From assembly GCA_934567745.1 (NCBI GenBank), contig CAKTJM010000093.1, positions 1 to 7,348 on the forward strand: a DNA stretch of 7,348 nucleotides. The letters are read 5' to 3'. Both the position numbers and the translations under genes were made by a program. Positions 1 to 6,661 of the stretch are shown piece by piece. Position 1 is the stretch's first letter. The number at the start of each line of letters is the position of its first letter. The stretch comes from an uncultured Eubacteriales bacterium. GTDB taxonomy: Bacteria; Bacillota; Clostridia; Oscillospirales; Oscillospiraceae. Under the pieces are notes generated by a model. It searched no databases, had not been told where the DNA came from, and saw nothing but the letters and a program-made list of their open reading frames with translations.

Positions 1-609
1 TCCCGGCTGGCCGCGCGGTTCTGGGACGTGGACCGCGGCCGGATCACCGTCGGCGGGATGGATGTCTCGCAGATCGCCTCGGAGGTCCTGATGTCCCTCT
101 ACGCCATCGTGTTCCAGGACGTCACCCTCTTCAACGGGTCCATCCTGGAGAACATCCGCCTCGGCCGCCGGGGCGCGACCGACGAGGAGGTCCTGACCGC
201 CGCACGGCTGGCCAACGTGGACGAGTCCGCCGAGAAGCTCCCGGACAAGTGGGCGTCCAACATCGGCGAGAACGGCTGCGCCCTCTCCGGCGGCGAGCGG
301 CAGCGCATCTCCATCGCGCGCGCCTTCCTCAAGGACGCGCCGATCGTCCTCCTCGACGAGGCCACCGCGAGCCTGGACGTGGAGAACGAGACCGCCATCC
401 AGAGCGCGCTCTCCCGTCTCATCCGGGACAAGACCGTCCTCATCATCGCCCACCGGATGCGCACCGTCTCCGGCGCGGACAAGATCGTCGTCCTGAAGGA
501 CGGCGTCGTGGCCGAGCAGGGCGCGCCCGACGTCCTCCTGCACGAGGGCACGCTCTACCCCCACATGGTCGCGCTCCAGACCGCGAGCCAGCAGTGGCGG
601 CTCTCCTGA
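1..609 (+). CDS. ABC exporter, C-terminal ATP-binding domain (5'-truncated by window edge)
   Basis: Reading frame 1 is open from the first base to a TGA at 607-609, giving 202 residues. Visible in order are the Q-loop (VFQD, Q39), the signature LSGGERQR (95-102), Walker B with its catalytic glutamate (IVLLDE, 115-120), the D-loop ASLD (123-126) and the H-loop histidine (IIAH, H151). The Walker A lysine and the membrane domain must lie upstream of the window, since the sequence starts just where the helix after Walker A would be. The C-terminal tail (YPHMVALQ...W) resembles the ends of full-length exporter half-transporters of Firmicutes, which usually work as homo- or heterodimers. All ATPase motifs present are canonical, so this half should be hydrolysis-competent. 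Substrate cannot be told. The GTG at 28 is not a real start: homology continues before it. Confidence 0.93.
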   Translation, partial: SRLAARFWDVDRGRITVGGMDVSQIASEVLMSLYAIVFQDVTLFNGSILENIRLGRRGATDEEVLTAARLANVDESAEKLPDKWASNIGENGCALSGGERQRISIARAFLKDAPIVLLDEATASLDVENETAIQSALSRLIRDKTVLIIAHRMRTVSGADKIVVLKDGVVAEQGAPDVLLHEGTLYPHMVALQTASQQWRLS

Positions 610-634
610 CCCATCGCAGCGAAAACAGGATACG

Positions 635-669
635 ACACGGCCCCATCGGAAGCTCCGATGGGGCCGTGT
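635..669. terminator. Bidirectional intrinsic terminator hairpin between convergent genes
   Basis: A perfect 16-bp inverted repeat (635-650 with 654-669) has a 3-base loop, AGC. It lies 25 bases after the ABC gene stop and 31 bases after the CotH gene stop, so both converging transcripts meet it. Neither side has a clean T-run: the minus-strand exit is moderately T-rich (CGTATCCTGTTTTC), and the plus-strand exit is not. The position and perfect stem make termination the best reading. Confidence 0.75.
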
Positions 670-700
670 GCTGTGTATCGGGAAGGACCGGTCTGGCGGC

Positions 701-2662
701 TCAGTCCGGCCGACGGCGGTAGCGCAGGGCGATCGCGAGCGCGATCAGGAGGACTCCCGCGCTGACCGCGTAGAGGATCAGGTTTTGACGGCTCGTGCCC
801 GAGGTGTCCGTGTCGGACGATCCGCCCGGACGGCCCGGTCCCTGTGGGGCGGTGTCGCCTCCGTCGGACGAGGCGTCGGACCGGTCCGGCGGTGCGCCGC
901 CCTGGGCAGGACGCGCGGCGGTCGTGCCGTCCTCCGCCGCGTCGGTCCCGGCGGACGTGCCCTCCTGCGTGGGGGCCGCGCCGTCTGTTGGCGCGGCCTG
1001 GGCCGGAGCGGCCCCGTCCCCGACGGCGGCCGGGTCGAAGTCCCCGAAGTCCCCCGGTCCCCCGCCGCCCATCATGCTGCCGAGCGAGGAGAGGTCGATG
1101 GACGAGGCGTCGATCAGGGCATCGGAGCCCTGCTGCCCAGCCTCGGTGGAGGGGATCGTCCCGTCGAGCTGGCCCGCGATCGACTGGGCGCGGCGCTGGA
1201 CCAGGTCGTACAGCGCGTCGGCCGCGGCGGTGTACTCCTCGTAGGAGTAGAACGCCGTCGGGTCGTCCTGCACCAGCGCGTCGAGCTGGCTGCGGGTGCG
1301 CGTATAGAAGGCGTCGAAGCCGCCGCCTTGGACGTACTCGGTGACGAGCTGCCGCAGATAGGCGTGGTACCGGTCGCCCTCCTGCTCCAGGAGCGTGTCG
1401 AAGAACGAGGTGATCGTGAAGGCGTCGTCGATCGCACTGTTGACGACGCTCGTCGCGTCCCCGCCGCCCATGCCGCCGAAGGCCAGGTTGTAGTCCCACG
1501 GCAGGATGGTCAGGCGGCCGCCCGACTCGTAGAGATAGTAGTTGTGCGCCATGGAGCCGGACAGGCTGTCGTCGTTCACGGAGAAGATGTGCACCGCCAG
1601 ATAGCGCAGCACGTCGTCCACGTCCAGATAGGTCTCCAGGTCCGTCCCCTCGGCGATCGCCTTCAGGGCCGTGACCACGCGGCGGTGGTCCTTGTCGCCG
1701 GTGTCCCCCACCGCGCCGTCCCAGATGGCGGAGTAGCTGTCCAGATCGTCGTCGGTGTAGTCGAGGGTCGCGCCGTCCTGGCCGCCTATCGCGAAGCCGC
1801 CGCCCTCCGGCGGCCCGCCGCGGCCCTCCATCGTGGCCCCTGTCGCGCCGTCTGCGCTGCCGCCGTCCGTATCGGACGGCTGGGGCATGGTCTCATCTGT
1901 CGCGCCGGTGGCGCCGTCGGCAGCGTCCCCGGCCCCGTCCGGGCGCTGGGGCATCGCCCCGTCGAAGTCGGGCGGCGCGCCGTCGAAGTCGTCCGGCGGC
2001 GAGAAGTCGCCCTTAGCCCCCCTATCGCCCATGTCCATGCTGTCGGGCTTGTAGAGCGCGCCGTTCTCCGTGCCGTAGTTGCGCTGGCGGAAGCTGTCCT
2101 CCACCGCTTCGAGCGCCAGATAGACGCCCCAGTACGACCCGTTGACGTGGATCGCCGCATAATTATATAAGGAGGCGTCCATCCCGAGCCACTGGTACAT
2201 GTCGTAGACCAGCGCCTCCTTCATGTTCGTGGCGTCGGCGTAGTCGTTGTTCAGGACCAGCTTATCCAACCCGCAGCAGGTCTGGCCGTCCACATAGTGG
2301 TCGAACTCCAGCTTGAAGCTGTACCGGTCCGTCGTCGGGTCGCTGGCGATGGAGGTCAGGCTGGTGTTGCCCTTGGGGCGGATGCCGACGTTGTAGTAGG
2401 TCGTCCCGTTCACCGTCACATCGCAGGAGCGCCACTCCTCCGCCGTGGCGTCGGCCAGCATCTCCGCCCACTCGTCCTCGTCCATGAGGATGTCGATCTC
2501 CATGGGCGTGCTCGTGTCGAAGAGCGCGGTCTCGTAGGCCATCGTCAGGCCGCGGTCCTGGGTGCTCAGGCGGTCGGACCAGACCACGGCGAGCAGGGCC
2601 AGGAGCACCGCCGCCGCCATCAGGACCGCCACGAGCTTCGTGATGTGCCGATGTGCGATCAT
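701..2662 (-). CDS. CotH-family kinase-like protein, membrane anchored
   Basis: The protein has 653 residues. CotH of Bacillus spores is an atypical protein kinase, and relatives occur widely as exported proteins; the target here is unknown. A positively charged N-terminus leads into a hydrophobic segment (about 9-28). The CotH core follows: GIRPKGNTS (93-101), KLVLNND (134-140), the DD...AHNYYLY block (364-378) and LPWDYNLAFGG (387-397), which corresponds to the metal-binding DFG-like segment. Residues about 209-298 are a Gly/Asp/Pro/Ala-rich insert inside the fold (repeated DGATGAT and PPDFDGA units). Residues about 525-625 are a second low-complexity stalk. A C-terminal membrane helix (about 627-646) ends in RYRRRPD. 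The two helices with basic flanks suggest both ends are inside and the kinase fold is outside. The ATG has AAGGAGGG just upstream (2671-2678) and the gene follows the DUF4956 gene by 18 bases: last gene of the operon. Confidence 0.93.
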   Translation of the reverse strand: MIAHRHITKLVAVLMAAAVLLALLAVVWSDRLSTQDRGLTMAYETALFDTSTPMEIDILMDEDEWAEMLADATAEEWRSCDVTVNGTTYYNVGIRPKGNTSLTSIASDPTTDRYSFKLEFDHYVDGQTCCGLDKLVLNNDYADATNMKEALVYDMYQWLGMDASLYNYAAIHVNGSYWGVYLALEAVEDSFRQRNYGTENGALYKPDSMDMGDRGAKGDFSPPDDFDGAPPDFDGAMPQRPDGAGDAADGATGATDETMPQPSDTDGGSADGATGATMEGRGGPPEGGGFAIGGQDGATLDYTDDDLDSYSAIWDGAVGDTGDKDHRRVVTALKAIAEGTDLETYLDVDDVLRYLAVHIFSVNDDSLSGSMAHNYYLYESGGRLTILPWDYNLAFGGMGGGDATSVVNSAIDDAFTITSFFDTLLEQEGDRYHAYLRQLVTEYVQGGGFDAFYTRTRSQLDALVQDDPTAFYSYEEYTAAADALYDLVQRRAQSIAGQLDGTIPSTEAGQQGSDALIDASSIDLSSLGSMMGGGGPGDFGDFDPAAVGDGAAPAQAAPTDGAAPTQEGTSAGTDAAEDGTTAARPAQGGAPPDRSDASSDGGDTAPQGPGRPGGSSDTDTSGTSRQNLILYAVSAGVLLIALAIALRYRRRPD

Positions 2663-2680
2663 CCCGCTCGCCCTCCTTCC

Positions 2681-3352
2681 TCACGACATGTACTCGCCGT
2701 TGTAGCTCACGAGCGTCGCGGTCCCGACGCCGGGGAGGTCCGCGATGCGGCCGACGAAGGCGGTGCTCGCGTCCTTCGTGCGCAGCTCGGCCGTCAGCTC
2801 GATGCCGTCCGGCCGGACGGTCTTGGCCTTCACCGACCAGTGCTCCACGCCGCCCTCCAGCACGGCGAGGGCCGCCTGCTCGGCGGTCTCGTCCGCGCAG
2901 TCGAGGACGAGGATGTACGGCAGGCTGCGGACCTTGCGGTTGGCGAAGAGGAGCAGGATCAGGCCGATCACGGCCGACCCGATCAGCGCCAGCGGGATCA
3001 TCCCCGCGCCGATGACGATGCCGGAGGCCAGGGCCCAGAAGAGGAAGACGATCTCGACCGGCTCCTTGATCGCCGTGCGGAAGCGGATGATCGACAGTGC
3101 GCCGACCATGCCGAGCGAGAGGACGACGTTCGACGTGACCGCCATGATGACCAGCGTCGTCACCAGCGCCAGGCCCACCAGGGTCAGGACGAAGCCACTG
3201 GAATACATGACGCCGGTGAGCGTCTTCTTATAGATGAGGAAGATGAACAGCCCGATGACCAGCGCGGCGGCCAGGGCGATGAGGGTATCGAGGACGGAGA
3301 ACTCCGTCACGCTCTCGAGGAAGCTCGATTTGAAGATGTCGTTGAAGCTCAT
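2681..3352 (-). CDS. DUF4956 multi-spanning membrane protein
   Basis: The protein has 223 residues. About four or five hydrophobic segments lie in the first 140 residues (roughly 20-41, 51-72, 74-88, 98-117, 119-137). The hallmark of the DUF4956 family is the conserved stretch at 79-98 (SLGMVGALSIIRFRTAIKEP), in which the RFR and KEP motifs lie at the end of a membrane segment. The C-terminal 80 residues are soluble, alternate beta and alpha elements and end in SYNGEYMS, a typical family ending; they look like a small cytosolic ACT-like regulatory domain (inference). The biochemical role of the family is not established. The ATG at 3350-3352 is preceded by AAAAGGAGA. It is the middle gene of the operon, 16 bases after the VTC gene and 18 bases before the CotH gene, which suggests the three products work together at the membrane. 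Confidence 0.93.
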   Translation of the reverse strand: MSFNDIFKSSFLESVTEFSVLDTLIALAAALVIGLFIFLIYKKTLTGVMYSSGFVLTLVGLALVTTLVIMAVTSNVVLSLGMVGALSIIRFRTAIKEPVEIVFLFWALASGIVIGAGMIPLALIGSAVIGLILLLFANRKVRSLPYILVLDCADETAEQAALAVLEGGVEHWSVKAKTVRPDGIELTAELRTKDASTAFVGRIADLPGVGTATLVSYNGEYMS

Positions 3353-3368
3353 GCTGTGTCTCCTTTTC

Positions 3369-4061
3369 TCAGCCGAACCGCCGGCAGGCGGTGTATTTGG
3401 AATAGGCCTGCTGGCGCAGGGCGTTGGTCTGTAGGAGGGCCTGGACGACCTCCGGCAGGAAGGCGTCGTACTTCACCTCCAGGATGCGGTCGCCGGGCCG
3501 GTCCGCCGCGCTGACGTCGTGGGGGCACGGCTCCAGGAGCTGGCGGTGGAAGAGGCTCGTGCGCAGGTCGCCGTCGAAGGTCACGCGCACGTTGCCGGGG
3601 GCGTAGATGTACGGCTCGCGGGTGTAGGACACCAGCACCCGCGGGCGGAGCTGCTGGCCGATCAGTTTACAGCGCAGCTCCCGCACCAGCTCCGACGGGT
3701 GGTCGCGCATCCAGTCGGTCTCACCGTCCAGGAGCGCGCGGCACTCGGTCTCGGTCAGCCGGACGCTGAGCTTCTTGCACAGGCCATCGTGCTTGAGCTT
3801 TTTCTCCAGGGTCAGACGGGAGAGGTCGTCGTTGTACCAGCGGATGCGGAACTTCTCCCGCTTCTGCACCCCGGCGAGCTTCTCGCGCAGGGCCTTGTCG
3901 TCGAAGTTGTCGAAGTAGATGCTGCGGATCGTGTAGCGGCCGTCCGGCCCGGCGTGCGGGTCCGACCGCAGGACCGGGCGCAGGCGCTGGCGGATCGCGA
4001 GGTAATCGGCCATGCCGATCTGATATTTCAGCTCATGCCGGAAGTTGGCGTCGATGCCCAT
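3369..4061 (-). CDS. VTC-domain polyphosphate polymerase-type protein
   Basis: The protein has 230 residues and a single VTC domain of the triphosphate tunnel metalloenzyme fold, related to the catalytic domain of yeast Vtc4, which makes polyphosphate from ATP. Visible family motifs are RHELKY (8-13), YTIRSIYFDN (43-52), KFRIRWY (70-76; basic tunnel residues R72 and R74), LEKKLK (85-90), SYTREPYIY (145-153; R148), VRVTFDGDLRT (158-168), ILEVKYD (193-199; acidic metal ligand E195 and K197) and the terminal SKYTACRRFG (221-230). All expected charged tunnel positions seem present, so it is probably active. There is no SPX domain or membrane helix, unlike the yeast protein, so it should be cytosolic. 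The ATG at 4059-4061 has AAAGGAGA at good spacing. The frame stays open upstream to about 4688, but that extension runs through the terminator and neighbouring gene and has no family similarity. First gene of the operon. Confidence 0.92.
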   Translation of the reverse strand: MGIDANFRHELKYQIGMADYLAIRQRLRPVLRSDPHAGPDGRYTIRSIYFDNFDDKALREKLAGVQKREKFRIRWYNDDLSRLTLEKKLKHDGLCKKLSVRLTETECRALLDGETDWMRDHPSELVRELRCKLIGQQLRPRVLVSYTREPYIYAPGNVRVTFDGDLRTSLFHRQLLEPCPHDVSAADRPGDRILEVKYDAFLPEVVQALLQTNALRQQAYSKYTACRRFG

Positions 4062-4126
4062 GGACAGGTCTCCTTTCGCTTCGTTGGGCACAGGATACCG
4101 CCCCTTCCCAAAATGTACCTGAAACG

Positions 4127-4169
4127 AAAAACGGACCCGGCCCACCTTTGGTGCGTCAGGTCCGTTTTT
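4127..4169 (-). terminator. Intrinsic terminator of the GNAT gene
   Basis: An 11-bp perfect inverted repeat (4127-4137 with 4159-4169, AAAAACGGACC type) encloses a second small hairpin (CACC-TTT-GGTG). On the minus strand the stem ends in TTTTT followed by CGTTTC. It lies 9 bases after the stop of the minus-strand GNAT gene and upstream of the VTC operon, so it insulates the two transcription units. The stem is also T-flanked on the plus strand, but no plus-strand gene enters it. Confidence 0.82.
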
Positions 4170-4177
4170 TATGCTCG

Positions 4178-4627
4178 TCACAGCGTCCGCTTCAGGATGG
4201 CGGGGTGGCAGGTGTCGCCCCGCCGCGTGCAGCCGTCGCAGTTGACCGCGATCCGCGGCGCGCTGTCCCAGTCCACGCGCTCCCAGCCGAGGCGACAGTA
4301 GTAGTCCGGGACCTTCGCGCTGCCCCAGAGCGTCCGGATGCCCATGCGGCGGGCCTCGTCGAAGACGACCTCCTGCAGCAGCTTGCCGTAGCCCGTCCGC
4401 TGCAGGTCGGGCCGGACACCCAGGTCCCCCAGGACGGGGACCCCGTCGCGGGTCTCCATCGTCACGGCGGCGAGGAGCTCGCCCGTCCCGGCGTCCTCCA
4501 GCCGCCACATCTTGATCAGACCGGCCGGCGGCTCGTGGCTGGGCTGGATCTCCATCCCACTGTCCCGGAAGAGCAGCGAGAGGGGGTAGAAATCGTTCGT
4601 TTCCTGGATGCGGTAGGCGGCAGGCAT
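4178..4627 (-). CDS. GNAT-family N-acetyltransferase with C-terminal Cys cluster
   Basis: The protein has 149 residues, the usual size for a single GNAT domain, which transfers acetyl from acetyl-CoA to an amine. The acetyl-CoA binding motif A is clear: LGVRPDLQRTGYGKLL (69-84), with the pyrophosphate loop Q76-R-T-G-Y-G81. DYYCRLGWE (108-116) is the conserved beta6/beta7 end. The substrate cannot be deduced. The last 20 residues carry C-x2-C-x6-C-H (C130, C133, C140, H141), a possible metal or redox site. Start choice: the ATG at 4625-4627 has GAGAGG about 11 bases upstream. A GTG nine bases earlier (4634-4636) would add three residues but sits right on the Shine-Dalgarno, so it is less likely. 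Monocistronic: own promoter and own terminator. Confidence 0.88.
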   Translation of the reverse strand: MPAAYRIQETNDFYPLSLLFRDSGMEIQPSHEPPAGLIKMWRLEDAGTGELLAAVTMETRDGVPVLGDLGVRPDLQRTGYGKLLQEVVFDEARRMGIRTLWGSAKVPDYYCRLGWERVDWDSAPRIAVNCDGCTRRGDTCHPAILKRTL

Positions 4628-4661
4628 GGCGGACACGTCCTCTCTGTTCTATGGTGGTACC

Positions 4662-4690
4662 GTTATAGCACACGGCGCGCCGCCGCACAA
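4662..4690 (-). promoter_or_regulatory. Sigma-A promoter of the GNAT gene
   Basis: On the minus strand the -35 is TTGTGC (4685-4690), followed by exactly 17 bases and the -10 TATAAC (4662-4667) with an upstream TG (extended -10). The distance to the ATG at 4627 leaves room for a leader of about 28 bases with the ribosome binding site. Confidence 0.7.
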
Positions 4691-4733
4691 GGTACTATCC
4701 AATTTATGAGCGGCTCATCATTTCACGGACGAC

Positions 4734-4762
4734 TTGTCCCCGGCGCGCCCCCCTCCTATAAT
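4734..4762 (+). promoter_or_regulatory. Sigma-A promoter of the PPOX gene
   Basis: TTGTCC (4734-4739), 17 bases, TATAAT (4757-4762). The predicted transcript start is near 4769, which supports the ATG at 4804 over the in-frame ATG at 4777 that would have almost no leader. Confidence 0.75.
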
Positions 4763-4803
4763 GGTGCCACTCAGAGATGAGCAAAACGAAAGGAGCGATA
4801 TCC

Positions 4804-5199
4804 ATGCTGAACGAGACCGTCACGAAGCTGCTCAAGGAGAACTTGTGGGACCTGGCCACCTGCGCCGACGGGGTCCCCAACATCGTCCCCGTCGCCTTCA
4901 AGGACGTCACGCCGGACGGCAAGCTGGTCGTGGGCAACGTGTTCCTGGCGACCGCCCCGGAGAACCTGGAGAAGAACGAGGGCCGCATCGCCATCTCCGC
5001 CTACGACGCGAAGGCGCTGGCGGGCTATCAGATCAAGGGCACCGCGGTCCACGTCACCGAGGGGCCTGTGGTCGAAACCTTCAAGGCCATGGTCGAGCCG
5101 ATGTTCCACGGGGCCGTCACCGCCAAGGGCGCCCTCATCATCACGCCGGAGCAGGTCATCGTCACCACCCCCGGCCCCGACAATAAGAAGGTCCTGTGA
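4804..5199 (+). CDS. Pyridoxamine 5'-phosphate oxidase-like flavin split-barrel protein
   Basis: The protein has 131 residues. The fold is suggested by the N-terminal LATCADGVPNIVPVAF (17-32), a hallmark of small FMN-binding split-barrel proteins of the PPOX superfamily, by the central IAISAY and GYQIKGTAVHV strands (62-84), and by the final IITPEQVIVTTPGPDN (112-127) typical of the clostridial/methanogen-type single-domain members. Such proteins bind FMN or a related cofactor and act as general flavoreductases; true pyridoxine biosynthesis is unlikely at this length. AAAGGAG (4789-4795) with an 8-base spacer fixes the ATG at 4804; an in-frame ATG at 4777 would add nine residues but lies only 15 bases from the -10. 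Monocistronic, divergent from the GNAT gene. Confidence 0.88.
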   Translation: MLNETVTKLLKENLWDLATCADGVPNIVPVAFKDVTPDGKLVVGNVFLATAPENLEKNEGRIAISAYDAKALAGYQIKGTAVHVTEGPVVETFKAMVEPMFHGAVTAKGALIITPEQVIVTTPGPDNKKVL

Positions 5200-5230
5200 T
5201 CGGACCGTCTTTGCCACCCTTTCTTGAAGC

Positions 5231-5267
5231 GTCCCCCGTGCGGTCCCTTCCAGGCCGCACGGGGGAC
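5231..5267. terminator. Terminator hairpin between the convergent PPOX and TetR-GNAT genes
   Basis: A perfect 13-bp GC-rich inverted repeat (5231-5243 with 5255-5267) has an 11-base loop and is followed on the plus strand by ATTTTC. It is 31 bases after the PPOX stop and 20 bases after the stop of the minus-strand gene, so it probably serves both. The T-run is better on the plus strand. Confidence 0.78.
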
Positions 5268-5287
5268 ATTTTCGCGCTCGCGTACGC

Positions 5288-6511
5288 TCACACGAGCTGA
5301 CCGGGGCGCTTCTCCTTCGCCTTCGGCGGGAACTGCGCGTCGAAGGCCGCGAAGCCCTCCGGATCGCGGTCGGCGACGAAGTACGGCTCCGGGTCCCGAT
5401 AGGTCCCATGGAAGCCGTCGAGGAAGCCCTCCTCCAGCTCCTTCACCAGGAAGTACGGCACGACCGCGTCGTCCGGCTCGGCGAACGCATAGCGCACGCC
5501 GCGCGTGCTGCCGACCACGAAGCCGGACTTGCCATAGAAGCCGATCGCGCCCGTGATGGCGAGGGCCTTCGCGCCCATCTCCTTCGCCAGCGCCATCGAC
5601 CGGTCCAGCAGCCGCTTGCCATAGCCCTTGCCCTGGAGCCCCGGCGCGATGCTGATCGGGCCGAAGGTCATGATGGGGATCCTCGTCCCGTCGTCGGCCA
5701 CCAGCTCGGACCGGGCGTACATGACGTGGCCGATCAGCACGCCGTCCTCCTCCATGACCAGGCTCAGCTCCGGGACGAAGCCGGGATCGGTGCGGTAGCA
5801 ATGGAGGACGTAATGCTCCAGACAGCCGGGGCGGTAGACGTTCCAGAACGCCTCCCGGGTCAGCTCCTCAACGGCGCGGTGGTCCTGTTCGGTCTCTCTG
5901 CGGATGATGATATCCATCGTCGTTCCCTCTTTCCATAGATAGCGTGCCGCCTCCAGACACTCGTCCAGGAGCGCGGTCACGGCCTGTTTGTCCTCTGCGC
6001 CGTCATAGACGCTGTACAGCAGGAACATCGGGGCGTAGAACGCCGCCGCCCGCTCCTGTGCCCGCGGGAGCCCACGGCCGCGCAGCAGCTCCGCCACGTA
6101 GTCGAGCGGCCCCGCCGCCAAGTAGTTTTGATACAGCCGGGCCATCTCCTCGCTGCGGTACTGCTCCAGGGTCAGCATCCGCCGGAACGGGGCCGCGAAG
6201 GGGTCCTCCGTCCAGTAGCGGAACTGCGCCTTGCTGTAGGCGATCACCTGGTCCGCCGTGGTCGGGTCGTACCCCTGCTCGTCCGGCGGGCCCTCCGGCA
6301 GACCGGCGTCCCGCGCGCCCTCGGCGTCGCGCACCTCCATCCGGGCCAGGATGCTCTCGAAGATCGCCCGCTTGCTCGCATAGTGCCGGTACAGCGCGCC
6401 CTTCGTCATCCCCAGCGCCCCGGCGATGGCGCTGACCGACACGGCCTCGTAGCCGTCCCGCGCGAACAGCGCCAGCGCCGTCCGCAGGATCTGCTCCTTC
6501 GTCCCGCTCAT
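5288..6511 (-). CDS. TetR-family regulator fused to YhbS-like GNAT acetyltransferase
   Basis: The product has 407 residues. Residues 1-about 195 are a complete TetR/AcrR repressor: N-terminal helix-turn-helix (about 25-48; SVSAIAGALGMTKGALYRHY) and a helical ligand-binding domain with FYAPMFLLYSVYDG (158-171). Residues 199-407 are a GNAT domain of the YhbS type: MDIIIRRE start, AVEELTREAFWNVYRPG (213-229), MTFGPISIAP (281-290), acetyl-CoA loop QGKGYG (293-298), FYGKSGF (325-331) and FDAQFPPK (390-397). No stop separates them. The linker is only a few residues (KEGTT), and M199 (ATG at 5915-5917) has GAGGG seven bases upstream, so the enzyme may also be made alone. The start ATG at 6509-6511 has AAGGAGGGG seven bases upstream. 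Two palindromic operators in its own promoter imply autorepression. Substrate and inducer are unknown. Confidence 0.9.
   Translation of the reverse strand: MSGTKEQILRTALALFARDGYEAVSVSAIAGALGMTKGALYRHYASKRAIFESILARMEVRDAEGARDAGLPEGPPDEQGYDPTTADQVIAYSKAQFRYWTEDPFAAPFRRMLTLEQYRSEEMARLYQNYLAAGPLDYVAELLRGRGLPRAQERAAAFYAPMFLLYSVYDGAEDKQAVTALLDECLEAARYLWKEGTTMDIIIRRETEQDHRAVEELTREAFWNVYRPGCLEHYVLHCYRTDPGFVPELSLVMEEDGVLIGHVMYARSELVADDGTRIPIMTFGPISIAPGLQGKGYGKRLLDRSMALAKEMGAKALAITGAIGFYGKSGFVVGSTRGVRYAFAEPDDAVVPYFLVKELEEGFLDGFHGTYRDPEPYFVADRDPEGFAAFDAQFPPKAKEKRPGQLV
5925..5932 (-). promoter_or_regulatory. Possible internal ribosome binding site for a separate GNAT product
   Basis: On the minus strand AAAGAGGG ends seven bases before the in-frame ATG at 5915-5917, exactly where a stand-alone GNAT of this family would begin (209 residues). 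This could be a relic of two once-separate genes or a working second start. Confidence 0.45.
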
Positions 6512-6529
6512 CCGATCCCCTCCTTCGTT

Positions 6530-6545
6530 GTGAACGACCGTTCAC
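6530..6545. promoter_or_regulatory. TetR-like operator 1 (transcription start region)
   Basis: A 16-bp palindrome, GTGAACG-AC-CGTTCAC, has perfect 7-bp arms. It begins four bases downstream of the -10 of the tetR-GNAT promoter, covering the expected transcript start, and ends before the ribosome binding site. The centre is 26 bp from that of operator 2. Confidence 0.75.
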
Positions 6546-6549
6546 ATGC

Positions 6550-6578
6550 ATTATAGTAAACGTTCGTTCACATGTCAA
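6550..6578 (-). promoter_or_regulatory. Consensus sigma-A promoter of the TetR-GNAT gene
   Basis: On the minus strand an exact TTGACA (6573-6578), 17 bases and an exact TATAAT (6550-6555). A perfect match like this would be very strong unless repressed, consistent with the overlapping operators. Confidence 0.9.
6556..6571. promoter_or_regulatory. TetR-like operator 2 (fills the promoter spacer)
   Basis: A 16-bp palindrome, GTAAACG-TT-CGTTCAC, differs from perfect symmetry by one pair and shares the CGTTCAC half-site with operator 1. It occupies 16 of the 17 bases between the -35 and -10, so a bound repressor would exclude RNA polymerase. Confidence 0.75.
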
Positions 6579-6661
6579 GCGGAAAATGACAGGACGGGGC
6601 GGACGTACATATGCAGGATTTTATTCGATCAGATATCCACTGATATTCCGTCAAAATGGAA

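Noticed and set aside
668..2170. 500-codon plus-strand open frame opposite the CotH gene
   Set aside because: Antisense shadow in GC-rich DNA; Arg/Val/Gly-rich composition with no domain, while the minus frame has clear CotH motifs, membrane helices and a ribosome binding site.
2297..3514. 405-codon plus-strand open frame
   Set aside because: Runs antisense across two well-supported genes (DUF4956 and CotH); composition is Arg/Asp/Gln-rich with no recognisable fold.
4653..4662. GGTGGTACCG, like a T-box antiterminator core
   Set aside because: It lies between two divergent promoters without the specifier stem, T-box bulge or downstream terminator; GGTACC is simply a palindrome here.
4062..4688. 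N-terminal extension of the VTC frame up to 4688
   Set aside because: It would pass through the GNAT terminator and the GNAT gene in another frame; family similarity begins at the ATG at 4061, which has a good ribosome binding site.
4777..4803. Earlier in-frame ATG for the PPOX gene
   Set aside because: Only 15 bases from the -10 box and without a ribosome binding site; AAAGGAG is placed for the ATG at 4804.
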